From positions 21,988,623 through 22,052,622 of the forward strand of contig CM076659.1 in NCBI GenBank assembly GCA_038496675.1: a stretch of 64,000 nucleotides of DNA, given 5' to 3'. The stretch comes from Rachycentron canadum. Its lineage: Eukaryota > Chordata > Actinopteri > Carangiformes > Rachycentridae. The stretch's first letter is position 1; each line of letters starts with the position of its first letter. The notes under the pieces are model-generated. The model saw nothing but the letters and a program-made list of their open reading frames with translations. It did no database searches and was not told where the DNA came from. Both the position numbers and the translations under genes were made by a program. Positions 27,001-34,317 of the stretch are shown here, in pieces.

Positions 27001-28885
27001 GGTACAAGTCATTACTGTCTGACTGCAGAGAAATGCAACAACCAAGTGTCAACACAACACACAATTACACAAAGACACAGCATCTCTTTTACAGCATGTT
27101 AACTGGAGCTGACTGCTGCTCTGTCCCTGCAGGTCGTGGCACAACGTGTACTGTGTGATCAATCAGCAGGAGATGGGTTTCTACAAGGATCAGAAGAGCG
27201 CCAGTCAGGGTATCCCTTACCACAACGAGATTCCCATCAGCCTCAAAGAAGCAGTCTGCGAGGTGGCGCTGGACTACAAGAAGAAGAAACACGTCTTCAA
27301 GCTCAAGTGAGTGTGAAGATGTTTCAGTGTCATTCAGAAACAGAGATTCACTTGCTTCCTGAGTGAAGCTTAAGAGTCATTTGGCCTGATCAAACAATCA
27401 TTAGTTCAGAGTGAAGTAAATCTGTAGGTTGATCTGTGACGTGATGTGAAACTTCCTCCAAATAATAACACTGATTATTATTTAATGCATCTTCCACAGG
27501 ATTACTGACGGGAATGAGTATCTCTTCCAAGCCAAAGATGACGTAAGTAAAAAAAATCTTCATGTCAGTGTTTTCCAATGACGACATGTGAAGTATACGT
27601 GTAACATTAGCATTTCATTTTTATTGTCTTTGTCATTTTTTATTTTATTGTTTGACTTTCAATTTTATTTTTGAATTTATTCAAACTTTATTTAATATTT
27701 CTATTTGATTATCTATAAGGAATATATTTTTATTTGTAGTACCATTTTCTAAGTTTTTTTATTTTGTAATTTTAAATTTATTTATGTCAACTCATTTCAT
27801 CAAAGCAGCATTTTACGTTTAATTGCTATATACATAATCCATTAACAGCATATAGACATGTAGTTACAATCAAATTTAAATTTAGTTTATTGGTTTATTT
27901 ATTAATTTTAAGTTTATTTATGTATTTGTTAGCAGCTCTAACTCCTCCTGTGGACACGCATCAGTGGAGGCTGCTGAGTGACATTTTAGTAAAATACAAC
28001 TGTAATAATGTAAAATATGTTTTTAGGGCAGAAATCTCATTAAATATCCTTATATCCCCTCACAAGTCATTGTCCATATACAACCAATTATTAAAGGTCC
28101 GTATAGTAACTTCTCCAGTGTTTTGTTTTGTGTGTTGATATCCATTAGAAACTATTATTGTGGTGTTAATGAACCAAAAACCATCTCAGGGTAGTTTTAC
28201 ATCTCCTCTCTCAGGCTTCTCTCTGGAGCTCTAGTATCAAGAGGTCAGTCAGCCAATCAGAACAGACGATCTAAGCCTCTCTTCTGATTAGCTGATTGTT
28301 TGCATATTTCAGGAAAATACTCAGAGAAACCAAATCCTACATAGGGTGTGGCTAAGGCCAGTGACATCACAAAGAAGTCCTGACAGCTGGTTTTAAGGCT
28401 CAGTTTCTGAAAACAGGCTGTGAGCATTTCTCTGTGGACTGAGACCTTTGATACTTTCACTGTATTAATATAGAAGCTGGACCTGATTTATGATCAAAGA
28501 ACACATGGAGGTTGACTTTAGACTGTATGGGCATTTAACATCTACCTTTAGATTGTATGGACCTTTTGGTGTTTTTTACAGCTCATAAACACTAAATAAA
28601 GGAACTTAAAGTATGAACAGTGACTCCAGGTCCAGGTGTGCGCCCAGCTGACTCCTCCTTCTCTTTGTCCTCTAGGAGGAGATGAATACGTGGATCTCAG
28701 CCATCTCAGCCGCTGTGGCAGGAGAAAAGTCGGAGGTCACACCCAGCAGCCATAGCACGCCCGCCCCCGCCGCACGCGCTCAGACGCTGCCAGCCTCCGT
28801 CGCCTCAGCAACGGCCGAGTCCAGCCCAGGCAAACGTGAGAAGGACAAGGAGAAACGCTTCAGTCTGTTCAGCAAGAAGAAATAG
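628..28885 (+). CDS. sptbn1: Beta-II spectrin (SPTBN1 orthologue), 3' portion, 28 coding exons
   Basis: Non-erythroid beta spectrin pairs with alpha-II spectrin and crosslinks actin into the membrane skeleton; its repeats bind ankyrin and its PH domain binds phosphoinositides. Exons: 628-708, 973-1179, 1436-1647, 2733-2870, 3680-3800, 3883-4098, 4281-4700, 6569-6771, 6933-7023, 7118-7264, 7680-7943, 9303-9527, 10560-10649, 10772-11050, 12317-12447, 12583-12787, 12948-13322, 13760-13846, 17738-17895, 18837-18975, 19391-19475, 19564-19760, 19845-19945, 21133-21187, 26799-27001, 27133-27306, 27500-27542, 28676-28885. All have AG/GT borders, and phases join into 4,857 nt (1,618 codons plus TAG). 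The protein is a string of ~106-residue triple-helical repeats, then a linker, PH domain and a tail ending FSLFSKKK. From my knowledge of the family it follows mammalian SPTBN1 closely from about residue 720-750 of ~2,360; CH domains and the first repeats lie upstream. SPTBN1 rather than SPTB/SPTBN2/SPTBN4 is inferred from peptide identity and the eml6 neighbour. Confidence 0.96.
973..1179 (+). CDS. sptbn1: sptbn1 exon 2 of window (about repeat 5)
   Basis: 69 codons, phase 0 at both ends. It begins ADADDIDTWMLDVLRIVSS and contains the conserved HDEFSTQALVKKHKDVAEEI. Acceptor TCTGCAG, donor GTGAGA. Confidence 0.94.
1436..1647 (+). CDS. sptbn1: sptbn1 exon 3 of window
   Basis: 212 nt, phase 0 in and 2 out. 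It encodes GIEERYKEVAELTRLRKQAL and WIDEKEQWLNSMEIPEKLED. The final Arg codon is split (CG/G) with the next exon. Donor GTGAGG. Confidence 0.95.
1648..2732 (+). other. sptbn1 intron with a possible short mobile-element relic
   Basis: No exon is seen. About 1805-2230 differs in texture from its flanks: CpG-containing blocks (GCGTCGCCCTCACTG near 1890, GTTGCGTCGATG near 2023) and phrases that remind me of fish non-autonomous DNA transposons. No clean terminal inverted repeats were found, so the element is only suspected. Confidence 0.35.
2733..2870 (+). CDS. sptbn1: sptbn1 exon 4 of window
   Basis: 138 nt, phase 2 in and 2 out. It encodes FESLEPEMNNQASRVAVVNQ and HPSEKEIKAQQDKLNT, nearly identical to the mammalian protein. 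Donor GTAATC. Confidence 0.95.
2871..3679 (+). repeat. sptbn1 intron with degenerate AT-rich tandem repeats
   Basis: Phrases such as GGATTAAACAGGCAACAAACCT, ATTTAAACAGGAACTAAACTT and GAAAATAAACTTGGATCA recur about every 25-40 bases from roughly 2880 to 3440. This is an old, eroded minisatellite built on a motif close to GATTAAACAGG-AATAAACTTGG. No coding exon is seen. Confidence 0.5.
3680..3800 (+). CDS. sptbn1: sptbn1 exon 5 of window
   Basis: 121 nt, phase 2 in and 0 out. It reads WSQFRDLVDQKKDSLNSALG and then NYHLECNETKSWIKEKTK. Acceptor CTGTCCAG, donor GTTACC. Confidence 0.95.
3883..4098 (+). CDS. sptbn1: sptbn1 exon 6 of window
   Basis: 72 codons, phase 0 at both ends. It begins VIESTQELGNDLAGVMALQR and ends VWDEMK. 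Acceptor CTGTCCCCCAG, donor GTACAA. The preceding intron is only 82 bases. Confidence 0.95.
4281..4700 (+). CDS. sptbn1: sptbn1 exon 7 of window (largest, 140 codons)
   Basis: 420 nt, phase 0 at both ends, longer than one repeat. It contains FLRDLDDFQSWLSRTQTAIA, EDMPNTLAEAEKLLAQHEG and MFLRQRLQALDTGWNELHKM. Donor GTAAAC. This stretch is almost invariant in vertebrate beta-II spectrin. Confidence 0.97.
4701..6568 (+). other. sptbn1 intron (1.9 kb)
   Basis: Non-coding. Contains phrases common in fish interspersed repeats (GGTTAGCCTAGCTTAGCAT near 5123) and a full copy of repeat family A at about 6040-6446, annotated separately. Confidence 0.6.
6040..6446 (+). repeat. Interspersed repeat family A, copy 1
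   Basis: Shares over 300 bases with 40257-40706 and, reversed, with 49583-50034 and 52707-52866. Shared landmarks are ATGACCATCAGGGGGCGACT, CCACTGGTTGTTAAAGAAGT, GATTTATTAGCTCAGTAAAT and GGTCAGCTCCACCCCTCACT. No coding capacity. The family name is unknown to me. This copy lacks the segment between 'GGACTC' and 'CATTCTAT' found in copy 2. Confidence 0.85.
6569..6771 (+). CDS. sptbn1: sptbn1 exon 8 of window
   Basis: 203 nt, phase 0 in and 2 out. It encodes EYVLAHTEMPTTLEGAEAAI and QEDFMTTMDANEEKISGVVD. Acceptor CCCTTTCAG, donor GTAGGA. Confidence 0.95.
6933..7023 (+). CDS. sptbn1: sptbn1 exon 9 of window
   Basis: 91 nt, phase 2 in and 0 out, encoding HKKNRAAASDLLMRLKDNRD and then LQKFLQDCQE. 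The intron after it is only 94 bases. Confidence 0.94.
7118..7264 (+). CDS. sptbn1: sptbn1 exon 10 of window
   Basis: 49 codons, phase 0 at both ends: LSLWINEKMLTAQDMSYDEA, then RNLHSKWLKHQAFMAELQSN. Acceptor TGTCTGCAG, donor GTAGGA. Confidence 0.95.
7265..7679 (+). other. sptbn1 intron
   Basis: 415 bases of AT-rich sequence. Nothing recognisable apart from its splice sites (donor GTAGGA, acceptor CCTTCAG). Confidence 0.7.
7680..7943 (+). CDS. sptbn1: sptbn1 exon 11 of window
   Basis: 88 codons, phase 0 at both ends, with KCLFDANKAELFTQSCADLD and QSDDYGKDLTSVNILLKKQQ. These are hallmark beta-spectrin repeat sequences. Confidence 0.96.
7944..9302 (+). other. sptbn1 intron (1.36 kb)
   Basis: Non-coding. 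Contains short CA/TG runs (about 8425-8440, 8652-8668, 8752-8770) and a T-rich block near 9030. No transposon recognised. Confidence 0.6.
9303..9527 (+). CDS. sptbn1: sptbn1 exon 12 of window
   Basis: 75 codons, phase 0 at both ends. It begins ILESQVEVRQKEVEELQSQS and ends EIHQFNRDVEDEI. The middle (SEEVDSQRISVERKFQSLQA) is less conserved than its neighbours. Donor GTAAGT. Confidence 0.95.
9528..10559 (+). other. sptbn1 intron with AGT/AGC trinucleotide-biased segment
   Basis: From about 10180 to 10510 the sequence is built largely from AGT, AGC, GTA and GCA triplets (AGTGGTGGTAGCATCAGTAT, CTAGTAGTAGCAGCTGTTGT), a cryptic simple repeat rather than a clean microsatellite. No exon is seen. Confidence 0.55.
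10560..10649 (+). CDS. sptbn1: sptbn1 exon 13 of window
   Basis: 30 codons, phase 0 at both ends: LWVDERMPLATSTDHGHNLQ then TVQLLIKKNQ. Acceptor TGTCTTTAG, donor GTGCAC. Confidence 0.94.
10772..11050 (+). CDS. sptbn1: sptbn1 exon 14 of window
   Basis: 93 codons, phase 0 at both ends: TLQKEIQGHQPRFDDIFERS, later EAQQYYFDAAEAEAWMSEQE, ending MMSEEKAK. Acceptor CCTCACAG, donor GTGAGG. Confidence 0.96.
11051..12316 (+). other. sptbn1 intron (1.27 kb)
   Basis: Non-coding and AT-rich, with a C13 run near 11704 and a long pyrimidine-rich stretch (about 12080-12245) before the acceptor CTGTCAG. Nothing else recognised. Confidence 0.6.
12317..12447 (+). CDS. sptbn1: sptbn1 exon 15 of window
   Basis: 131 nt, phase 0 in and 2 out: DEQSSVAMLKKHQILEQAVE, then DYADTVHQLSSTSRGLVAAG. 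Donor GTGAGG. Confidence 0.95.
12583..12787 (+). CDS. sptbn1: sptbn1 exon 16 of window
   Basis: 205 nt, phase 2 in and 0 out: SERIGMRQSQVDKLYAGLKD and LDERFRLFQLNREVDDLEQW, ending QDYEHVT. The donor is GTCAGT, a non-consensus but valid form at +3. The next exon completes the known peptide. Confidence 0.95.
12948..13322 (+). CDS. sptbn1: sptbn1 exon 17 of window (ankyrin-binding region)
   Basis: 125 codons, phase 0 at both ends. It contains MLQERFREFARDTGNIGQER, DAATIAEWKDGLNEAWADLL and LAASYELHKFYHDAKEILNR. By family knowledge this is the repeat 14-15 zone that docks on ankyrin; sequence here is nearly invariant in vertebrates. Donor GTACAG. Confidence 0.96.
13760..13846 (+). CDS. sptbn1: sptbn1 exon 18 of window
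   Basis: 29 codons, phase 0 at both ends: VRQLQEDAVRLQSAYAGDKA then DDIQKREGE. Donor GTAAGC. It is followed by a 3.9-kb intron with two candidate microexons. Confidence 0.95.
14164..14184 (+). CDS. sptbn1: Candidate 21-nt microexon of sptbn1
   Basis: A textbook acceptor (branch-like CACTAAC near 14135, tract TTTGCTCTGTTCCTCCGCTTCAG ending 14163, with TGC triplets upstream) is followed by 21 bases and a GTCAGT donor at 14185, the same donor hexamer used by exon 16. In frame it would insert KGPVSRA between REGE (exon 18) and VLEAW (exon 19). Inference only; the bases could be a decoy site. Confidence 0.3.
15198..15212 (+). CDS. sptbn1: Candidate 15-nt microexon of sptbn1
   Basis: Acceptor tract CATCCCCTCTGTCCACCCAG ends at 15197 and a consensus GTGAGA donor starts at 15213. 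The 15 bases between would add KRKGE in frame. They resemble the end of exon 18 (AAGAGAGAAGGAGAG), so this may be a duplicated splice-end segment. Inference only. Confidence 0.35.
16291..16865 (+). repeat. Three diverged tandem units rich in GCTAGC/TTAGCT
   Basis: Units begin near 16291, 16516 and 16701 (about 225, 185 and 165 bases). Each carries in order CTAACC-AG/GT, TGTCTG-GCAACCA, a CTTAGCTAG-type block, TTAGCTTGC, ATATTAATA/GATATGAATA, TATTTAGCT and GTTATATG. Divergence is high, so the duplication is old. Confidence 0.65.
17738..17895 (+). CDS. sptbn1: sptbn1 exon 19 of window
   Basis: 158 nt, phase 0 in and 2 out: VLEAWKNLLEAVEGRRLKLV then FRFFSMVRDLMLWMEDVIRL. Acceptor CCCCCCTCAG, donor GTAGGA. 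Confidence 0.95.
17896..18836 (+). other. sptbn1 intron (0.94 kb)
   Basis: AT-rich, no exon or mobile element recognised. A short inverted repeat, TCAGGTGATTTAATAGAAAG / CTTTCTATTAAATCAGGTGA, lies at about 18568-18600. Confidence 0.6.
18837..18975 (+). CDS. sptbn1: sptbn1 exon 20 of window
   Basis: 139 nt, phase 2 in and 0 out: DVSSVELLMNNHQGIKAEID and CIELGKALLARKHYASEE. Acceptor GTTTTCAG, donor GTGCGG. Confidence 0.96.
18976..19390 (+). other. sptbn1 intron
   Basis: 415 bases, AT-rich, with nothing recognisable besides the splice sites (donor GTGCGG, acceptor CTCATCAG). Confidence 0.65.
19391..19475 (+). CDS. sptbn1: sptbn1 exon 21 of window
   Basis: 85 nt, phase 0 in and 1 out: IKEKLLQLTDKRKDMIDKWE then DRWEWLRL. 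The following intron is only 88 bases. Confidence 0.95.
19564..19760 (+). CDS. sptbn1: sptbn1 exon 22 of window (tetramerisation end, partial repeat 17)
   Basis: 197 nt, phase 1 in and 0 out: LEVHQFSRDAGVAEAWLLGQ, then SSREIGQSVDEVEKLIKRHE. Repeat 17 of beta spectrins lacks its third helix and pairs with the alpha-spectrin N-terminus to form tetramers; this exon carries its two helices. Confidence 0.95.
19845..19945 (+). CDS. sptbn1: sptbn1 exon 23 of window (charged linker)
   Basis: 101 nt, phase 0 in and 2 out: MELLEVRRRQEEEERRRQPP then PTEAQPDDAAAQT. This is the start of the variable C-terminal linker and is less conserved than the repeats. Donor GTCAGA. The initial ATG is an internal Met, not a start. 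Confidence 0.93.
19946..21132 (+). other. sptbn1 intron (1.2 kb)
   Basis: AT-rich, non-coding. A TATATATATATTATAATATA stretch lies near 21009. Nothing else recognised. Confidence 0.6.
21133..21187 (+). CDS. sptbn1: sptbn1 exon 24 of window, long-isoform form
   Basis: 55 nt, phase 2 in and 0 out. With the split Arg it reads REGEPVSQNGLPSDQESPR, closely matching the SQNGLP...SPR segment of mammals. The donor GTTAGT follows AGG at 21188; splicing here joins DNVEGGEVVNG of the next exon. Confidence 0.9.
21133..21262 (+). CDS. sptbn1: sptbn1 alternative terminal exon: short C-terminus without PH domain
   Basis: If the GTTAGT donor at 21188 is not used, the frame stays open for VSYRSPAYQKYSSTLQSRRA then TAAP and a TGA at 21260-21262. 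The tail strongly resembles the short mammalian beta-II isoform, whose tail starts VSYRSQTYQNYKNFNSRR. This conservation of bases that are intronic in the long form argues for real use. The product would be 1,433 residues within the window and would lack the linker remainder and PH domain. A CA repeat begins right after the stop. Confidence 0.8.
22594..22619. repeat. (AC)n microsatellite
   Basis: About 13 AC units within the long intron of sptbn1. Confidence 0.93.
23924..24022. repeat. (TG)n then (TGCG)n microsatellite
   Basis: About 36 TG units run directly into about seven GCGT units. Alternating purine-pyrimidine throughout, so Z-DNA prone. Located in the last long intron of sptbn1. Confidence 0.97.
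24960..25345 (+). repeat. Degenerate ~40-bp tandem repeat
   Basis: At least seven eroded units with core AAAAGYTCCCAGGATTGGTC followed by CARCCTTTACAGRTCTTCAGT-like sequence. Unit starts are visible near 25001, 25117, 25159, 25198, 25234, 25276 and 25314. Confidence 0.6.
25917..26135 (-). repeat. Family B TTAA-flanked element, internally deleted copy
   Basis: Begins TTAAGGTCCCATATTT and contains the family phrases TTGATATCCATAAGAAGATA, AATCAGAAGAGG and GATATAGAACCTAGACCTG, then the end-type sequence near 26120. The middle of the element is missing. Confidence 0.75.
26799..27001 (+). CDS. sptbn1: sptbn1 exon 25 of window (linker and start of PH domain)
   Basis: 203 nt, phase 0 in and 2 out. 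DNVEGGEVVNGVSEPSPAGS is a diverged linker; QLEGFLHRKHEWEGHNKKAS opens the PH domain. The Lys in RKHEW is one of the positions that contact inositol phosphate in the known beta-spectrin PH structure. Acceptor TGTTCACAG. Confidence 0.95.
27133..27306 (+). CDS. sptbn1: sptbn1 exon 26 of window (PH domain core)
   Basis: 174 nt, phase 2 in and 2 out: SWHNVYCVINQQEMGFYKDQ and EAVCEVALDYKKKKHVFKL. With the Arg split across the junction this gives R-S-W, the inositol-phosphate contact cluster of the family, and the Y-K pair of DYKKKK. Confidence 0.96.
27500..27542 (+). CDS. sptbn1: sptbn1 exon 27 of window (PH domain)
   Basis: 43 nt, phase 2 in and 0 out: ITDGNEYLFQAKDD, beta strands of the PH fold. 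Acceptor CTTCCACAG, donor GTAAGT. Confidence 0.94.
27543..28675 (+). other. Last sptbn1 intron (1.13 kb)
   Basis: AT-rich first half; a full-length family B repeat fills 28091-28569 just upstream of the acceptor GTCCTCTAG. Confidence 0.65.
28091..28569 (-). repeat. Family B TTAA-flanked element, near full-length
   Basis: Starts TTAAAGGTCCGTATAGTAAC and ends GATTGTATGGACCTTTT. Interior carries CCAATCAGAACAGACG, CTCAGTTTCTGAAAACAGGC, TCTCTGTGGACTGAGACCTT and GATACTTTCACTGTATTAAT shared with eight other copies. Confidence 0.85.
28676..28885 (+). CDS. sptbn1: sptbn1 terminal coding exon (end of PH domain and basic tail)
   Basis: 69 codons plus TAG at 28883-28885. EEMNTWISAISAAVAGEKSE is the C-terminal helix of the PH domain with its invariant Trp. 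A Ser/Pro/Ala-rich spacer follows, then SSPGKREKDKEKRFSLFSKK K, the conserved basic end of long beta-II spectrin. Confidence 0.96.
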   Translation, partial: EEMNTWISAISAAVAGEKSEVTPSSHSTPAPAARAQTLPASVASATAESSPGKREKDKEKRFSLFSKKK

Positions 28886-30197
28886 ACGCTCCTCCTTCCT
28901 CCTCCTCTCTCCTCTGGTGCTGTTTGGGGTCGCTCCTCCTCATTGATCGATTTTTGGTGAATTATTTGTTGGAGATGTCCATATCAGCTGACAGAGTTTT
29001 TGATTTAGAGTCCACTCATAACAACTGATACTGTCATAACATTATCAGTAGATTAATTGCTCAACATGTAATAAATTTAACCTTTAAATGAATTAAATTC
29101 AATCAAACTGTTGCCACATAGTGTTTAACTTCGTATTATAACAATGTGATTCAGTGAGGAAAAGCAGTTTTTATCAACATTTTATTTAATTCAATGATGT
29201 GGACAGTTCCTACAGCATCCAGCAGTTCCAACATTCACAGTTGCTCTGTCAAATGAAATCCCAAACAGCCGCTCTTCCTCTTTGTATCTTCTCTTTCTCC
29301 CTCCTCTTCCTCTCAAGGCGTGACTCCAGCATGCAAGCTCCGAGCCAAAACTCTCCACTCTGTGCCTATCAACCGTCCGGTCCGGCTCAGAGCTACAGTA
29401 CAGCTCCAACATACCACCTGTGTCCTCAGTTCAGTTTTTGTAAGATAAGGAGCAGGGAAAACGAATAAAAAAAAAAAAAATTAAAAAAAAAAGATCTGAT
29501 TGAAGGAAAAAAATAAAGGGGGGTCTGTAAAGCTTCAGGCAGCTGCTGTCATAAAAATGAAAACCCGAGTTTGCCACCGAACAACACGATGTAGAGGAGG
29601 TCCCAGAATATTCCACTTTATTATTCTTATTGCTATTATTTGTGTTTTCTATCTCCTGCTGTTTGCTTTCTCATCATCCCGGCTTCTTTGTCGACTACTG
29701 CCTTTTGTGGGTTGTGTTTAAGCTCCCCGGCCGTCTCAGTTGTTTTGTTTTTTTTGTTTTTTTTTTTGTTTAGTTGTTTTTTGGGGAAGTTGTAGGTAGT
29801 TCCTGTTAGGGTCCATCCTCAGTTTTTGCGAGGCCTTGTCTTTGCAAGATGACGTGTATCCCTCTGTAGTGGGGAAAACTGAGACCACAGCGGGGTAAAG
29901 CTCTGAAACTGCAGCTGCCACATTGGAGCCACAGGGAAAAACAGAACCATGTTGAACAGAGCAGAAAACAAACCATCACCCTGAGCACATCATGTGTTCA
30001 TGTGCACTGAATTAACTGTAATTAGTCAGTGGAAAGTAAATAGTCACTGTGGTGTTCTGTTAGATTTAGGTGCTGTCTAATTCCTGCAGCATCACAGAAA
30101 GTGGCTGTAATTTGGAGCATTACCCTGCAGTGCTTTGAACTGTATGTATAACTTGTGTATAACAAACTGTTAAAATAAACCTGTGTTTAATTTCACC
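28886..30197 (+). other. 3'UTR of sptbn1 long isoform
   Basis: Follows the TAG and runs to just past the AATAAA at 30174. Contains CT-rich segments, A-rich stretches around 29468-29515 and a T-rich run near 29748-29768. The true 3' end is not proven; later signals could extend it. Confidence 0.6.
30174..30179 (+). terminator. Poly(A) signal AATAAA for sptbn1
   Basis: AATAAA in TGTTAAAATAAACCTGTGTT, 1.29 kb after the stop and followed by a GT/T-rich stretch, as expected of a cleavage site. Another AATAAA at about 29510 lies in an A-rich low-complexity tract and is less convincing. Confidence 0.6.
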
Positions 30198-33134
30198 TAT
30201 TAATATTACTACAACTAATAAGACCTACCAACCGTAATAAGCTTCATTTGAGTATAACTGCTTTACCTGAAAACTTAACAATATGTACACTTAACACACC
30301 TGAATGAAGGAGCCGTCGGGTCGGCGCAGCTCAGCCCGACGGGGGATAAATAACTAAGACCAGTAAGAATGTTTCTTAATGCATCTAGTAAGGTTTATTT
30401 TCTACTCTCTTTACATTTTTTTGAAACATTTACTTCTGCCCTTAGTTATTTGGAGTATGTTTTTGTTTCCTCCAGTATGTATTTTCTGATCCACAGTTAA
30501 GATATGTCTAAGGTTTATTTAGTCTGACAAGTACGGAGACATAGATGTGCTATAAAACACAGAATTACTTTAAGCGTTGCTGTTAAGTGAACAGGTTGGC
30601 TCTTAAAAAAGCATTTACTGGAAGTGAGTAGTGTTGCAGAATAATGGTCGCTTGCTTGTTGGCTTCAGCATCCCATTTCTTTAGAGTTCAGACTTTAACC
30701 ACCAGTGACCTCGTAGTGAAATACATTGAGTTACTTGATTTTCTGTAGAGGCTTTTTAATGACAAGATTAAAAGATGAAATTGGCACCACAATCGATCTG
30801 CAAGTGAAGTTTCAGGAGAGTTCAGAGACAGATTTATAAGCATGATCACACTTTTTTAGGCCTGACTTGTGTCTTTTATCAGTGTTTTGAGATCGCATTA
30901 GTGCACAGTTTTCCTCACGCATGTTTTCTTTCATTTGCATGCTTTAGTTTTGGTAGTTTGATAACCATGTGTGCTCAAACTTTGAAACACTCCTTACTTT
31001 TAGTATTTGACCCAATGGCATCTCCTAATATCAAAATATCCTTCATAAGTGACAGAGGTGCCATTGTGCACTCAAAAGTTAGCAAACACAATATGGGTTA
31101 AGCTCAAACTTGTTGCTGCTAAATTTTCATCTGATGGGAACAATCGGTGGTCTGCCTGTTGGACTAATCATGGAGTGCATCTCTTACTGAGTTTAATATC
31201 TGATTATTACAGTCTCAAGTAGGAATATTCTATAGGATGTTTCCATATTTTACAAAAGATGCCAAAACAGAATCAGACAGAAAAAGGTGAGTTTAGATTT
31301 TAAACTAAAATGACACAAATCCAGACTTTGCTCTTTAAACCTGCTTGAATAAAGCCTGAATTTGTTTTGTGCTGATTTTTAATTTTGTCATTAATTAACT
31401 TCTGTAGACGCCAGGAAACGTGGAAGCAAAACAGCTGGAATGAGCCTAAAAGTGTCAAATGTGAGTTTGTTTTTCCACACCTGGTGGTGGGGGGGTTGGT
31501 TGGGTGGTGAAACACTTAAAGTAACTGAAAAACTTTTCACTTTGGTCCTGAAATTGTTCCTGTTTTGTCTTTTTTGTTTGTTTTTTCAGGTTTTTTTTTT
31601 TTTTTTTTTTTTTTTGGCTACCTTCTCTGGCAACTTGATAAATATAGTGTGCATTCCTCTGTCACTGTAACCATAGTAACAAGATATTTCTTCATATTGC
31701 ACAATCAACGATGCCACGATGTGGGTGGGTGGGGGTGGGCGGGACCGGGATTTGTAGGTGAGGTATTCAATGTTATGTGGACCAGGGGTCACTGCTAGTT
31801 GGATCTGCACCCGTAGACTTCTCCCTGTCTCTGTTACATATGTGCAAAAAGCCATTAAAATGCTTTTAAAAGGAGCCAGACTCTATTTTGTTGTGTGTGT
31901 AAGTGAGTGTGTGTTTCTAGTAAATAGCTTAAAACGTCTGAATCACCATCCATTCAAATGCCTCATATATGAAATGTGTTTGTTATAAATAAGAAATATT
32001 GTAAGTGTCAGCTGCCATCAACTTCCAAGCTTCTGTCTCTGAGTTTGTGTCCAGTTTCTGATCTCACCTGTTTTCAGGTTTATACAGATTCATAAGTTTG
32101 ATGTTGAGGTGGTTCTGTGAACTTCAACCTTTTTGTTGAACGTCTACATTTCTTGAACATTTTGTTGAGCTTTGACCTGACCTGTATTGACCTCTAAGGG
32201 TACAGCTGCTGGTGGCCCCTAAAGATGGTCTGAAAAATGACTTACTTACTGTTTTTAAATTCTCAAAACCGTGAATATTGAGACCAGATGACAAAGTAAT
32301 ATCATACAGATGCAACTAACAAAAGACAGCAATGTACCAACAGAACAGCAGCAGGCGCCAGTCAATGTGTCCGTGTCCATCCGGAGTGTTTGCAAACCAA
32401 TGGGAGCTTTGTTTTGACGCTGCAAAACTTGAAGTACAGATCTGAATATGAGGATTTCCAGCACAGAGTTTACAACTGAAAAGACTGATTATAGGTATAA
32501 ACCCCTGTTTTTAAGACCAGCGCTATAGCCCAGTGATATAATCTTCTGTGCTGTAAATCCGTACAGAAACATTTAAATTATATGAGAAGCTGAGAAGATT
32601 CAGACTCGGCGTTAAAAGCTGCGACGTAAAAACTGTAAAATTCTCACACCTTTCCAATAGGTTTGTTTAAATTGCACATTTAAAATGGTGTAAAGACAAA
32701 CTATGGGGAACACAGTAAATGGAGACTGTTGACATTTTTAGGTATTATATTTGCTCTGGGAAAAAACAGAAAAGAGAGAGACAGCTGCTTAGACTGGGAC
32801 GAGTGAGAACTGACTGACGGAGACCAGGCTTTTTTCTGCTCAGATGTTTCTGGAGAGACGCCCAGCTGTCTCCTTAACAAACAAAGTCTATTGTACTGTT
32901 GTGGCAGCAGGAATCTCTGCGTCATATTCTCTAGACCTTGCAAATATAACTCAAAGTAATCTGCACCGATTGACACCACGAGACAGAAGAGGAGAGAGTG
33001 TGTGTGATTTTGGTGAACTGATCCTTTAATTCCCAAACTGACACAATTGGCATCAGGTGGTCTGGTGATTTATTTCAGACTGTTTGTTCCCCACAGACGT
33101 CACAGCGCCCAGACCTCATCAAATGTCTGTTAAA

Positions 33135-33139
<5 letters not shown>
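30198..33139. other. Intergenic AT-rich sequence
   Basis: No coding exon recognised on either strand. A GC-rich hairpin lies at 30313-30342, a T23-type run at about 31590-31615 and a G-rich stretch near 31486-31505. Confidence 0.55.

Positions 33140-33227
<88 letters not shown>
33140..33227. repeat. (GT)n microsatellite
   Basis: About 43 uninterrupted GT units. Confidence 0.97.
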
Positions 33228-33619
33228 ACACTACTGCAGGGAGCAGGGATTTGTCAGGATTACAAACTCCATGTGGAGAGTGTTTAATTAAACACACACT
33301 TCAGACTCTGTCTCCTGTTGATACTGTACCTCTCTGTCTCATTTAAAGTAATGTAACTTTATTTAAATATCCTGTAGAGACAAGCTAAAAAAAAAACAGC
33401 TGAGCCTTTAAGCTGTGTCTCATTTATGCCTTAAGAAGGAACTTGTAAATGAGCGATTTACAGACAAACACAGACCTGAATGGAAAAAAAACTCAAAAAC
33501 CAGTCAACAGTAAATCACCTCACATGTACATAAACGTTATTAGTTTTATTCCCTCGATTATTCTGCTTCATTCGTTTGTTTAAACAGTGAAACAAACCTT
33601 TTATAAACTTTTGTCCTGT

Positions 33620-33905
33620 TTTCAGAAACTGAGCCTGAAAACCAGCCTCAGGACTTCTGGAACTTTGTGATGTCACAATAAAGCAGTCACTGCCCTCAGC
33701 CACACCCCTAAACCCGGCCCATCTGGACCCACCAGCCAACCTTACAGGATTTAGAGAGGCTGAGATCCTCTCCTCTGATTGGCTGACTGACCTTGTTGTT
33801 ACTAAAGCTCCAGAGAGAAGCCTGAGAGGAGACGTAAAACCAAACTGAGATGGTCGATGATACTTCAGATAAAACACTGGAGAAGTTAAAATATGGACCT
33901 AAAGG
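33620..33905 (+). repeat. Family B element, 5'-truncated copy
   Basis: Begins in CTGTTTTCAGAAACTGAGCC and runs through GGACTTCTGGAACTTTGTGA, CTCTGATTGGCTGACTGACC and ends near AATATGGACCTAAAGG. Confidence 0.8.
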
Positions 33906-34317
33906 TGCCTGTGTCAATTTCCCAGTTTCATACTTGTTAAATTGGTGATATAATTTTTTTATAGTAATCATCAGCTGAATCTGCAGCTTCACAGTGAGTT
34001 TCATTGTATATTTGTGCTCTGCTTCACTCTCCTGGTGTCACTTCAGCAGCAGCAGCTGTTTTCAGAGCAAAACCCATCAACAACCTGGGAAACACTGAGA
34101 ACACATGAAACTGCTCTTCACATTGGACAGAGGCCTTGAAGAGCAACTCTTACCACTGTGTTTTTCTAACTTGGCCACAAGATGGCAGAAGAGGAGTAGA
34201 GACTCCTCTCACTCTTCTTCACTGTACTTCGGTTTATCCCTCATCACTGTGTGTCTGTGGTGATCTCTACAGCTGAGAAGAAAACATCATTACTGTCACA
34301 TGGCAACTGTTTCTCTG

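Noticed and set aside
26614..27064. Two overlapping minus-strand frames of 119-143 codons
   Set aside because: Antisense of sptbn1 exon 25 and its borders.
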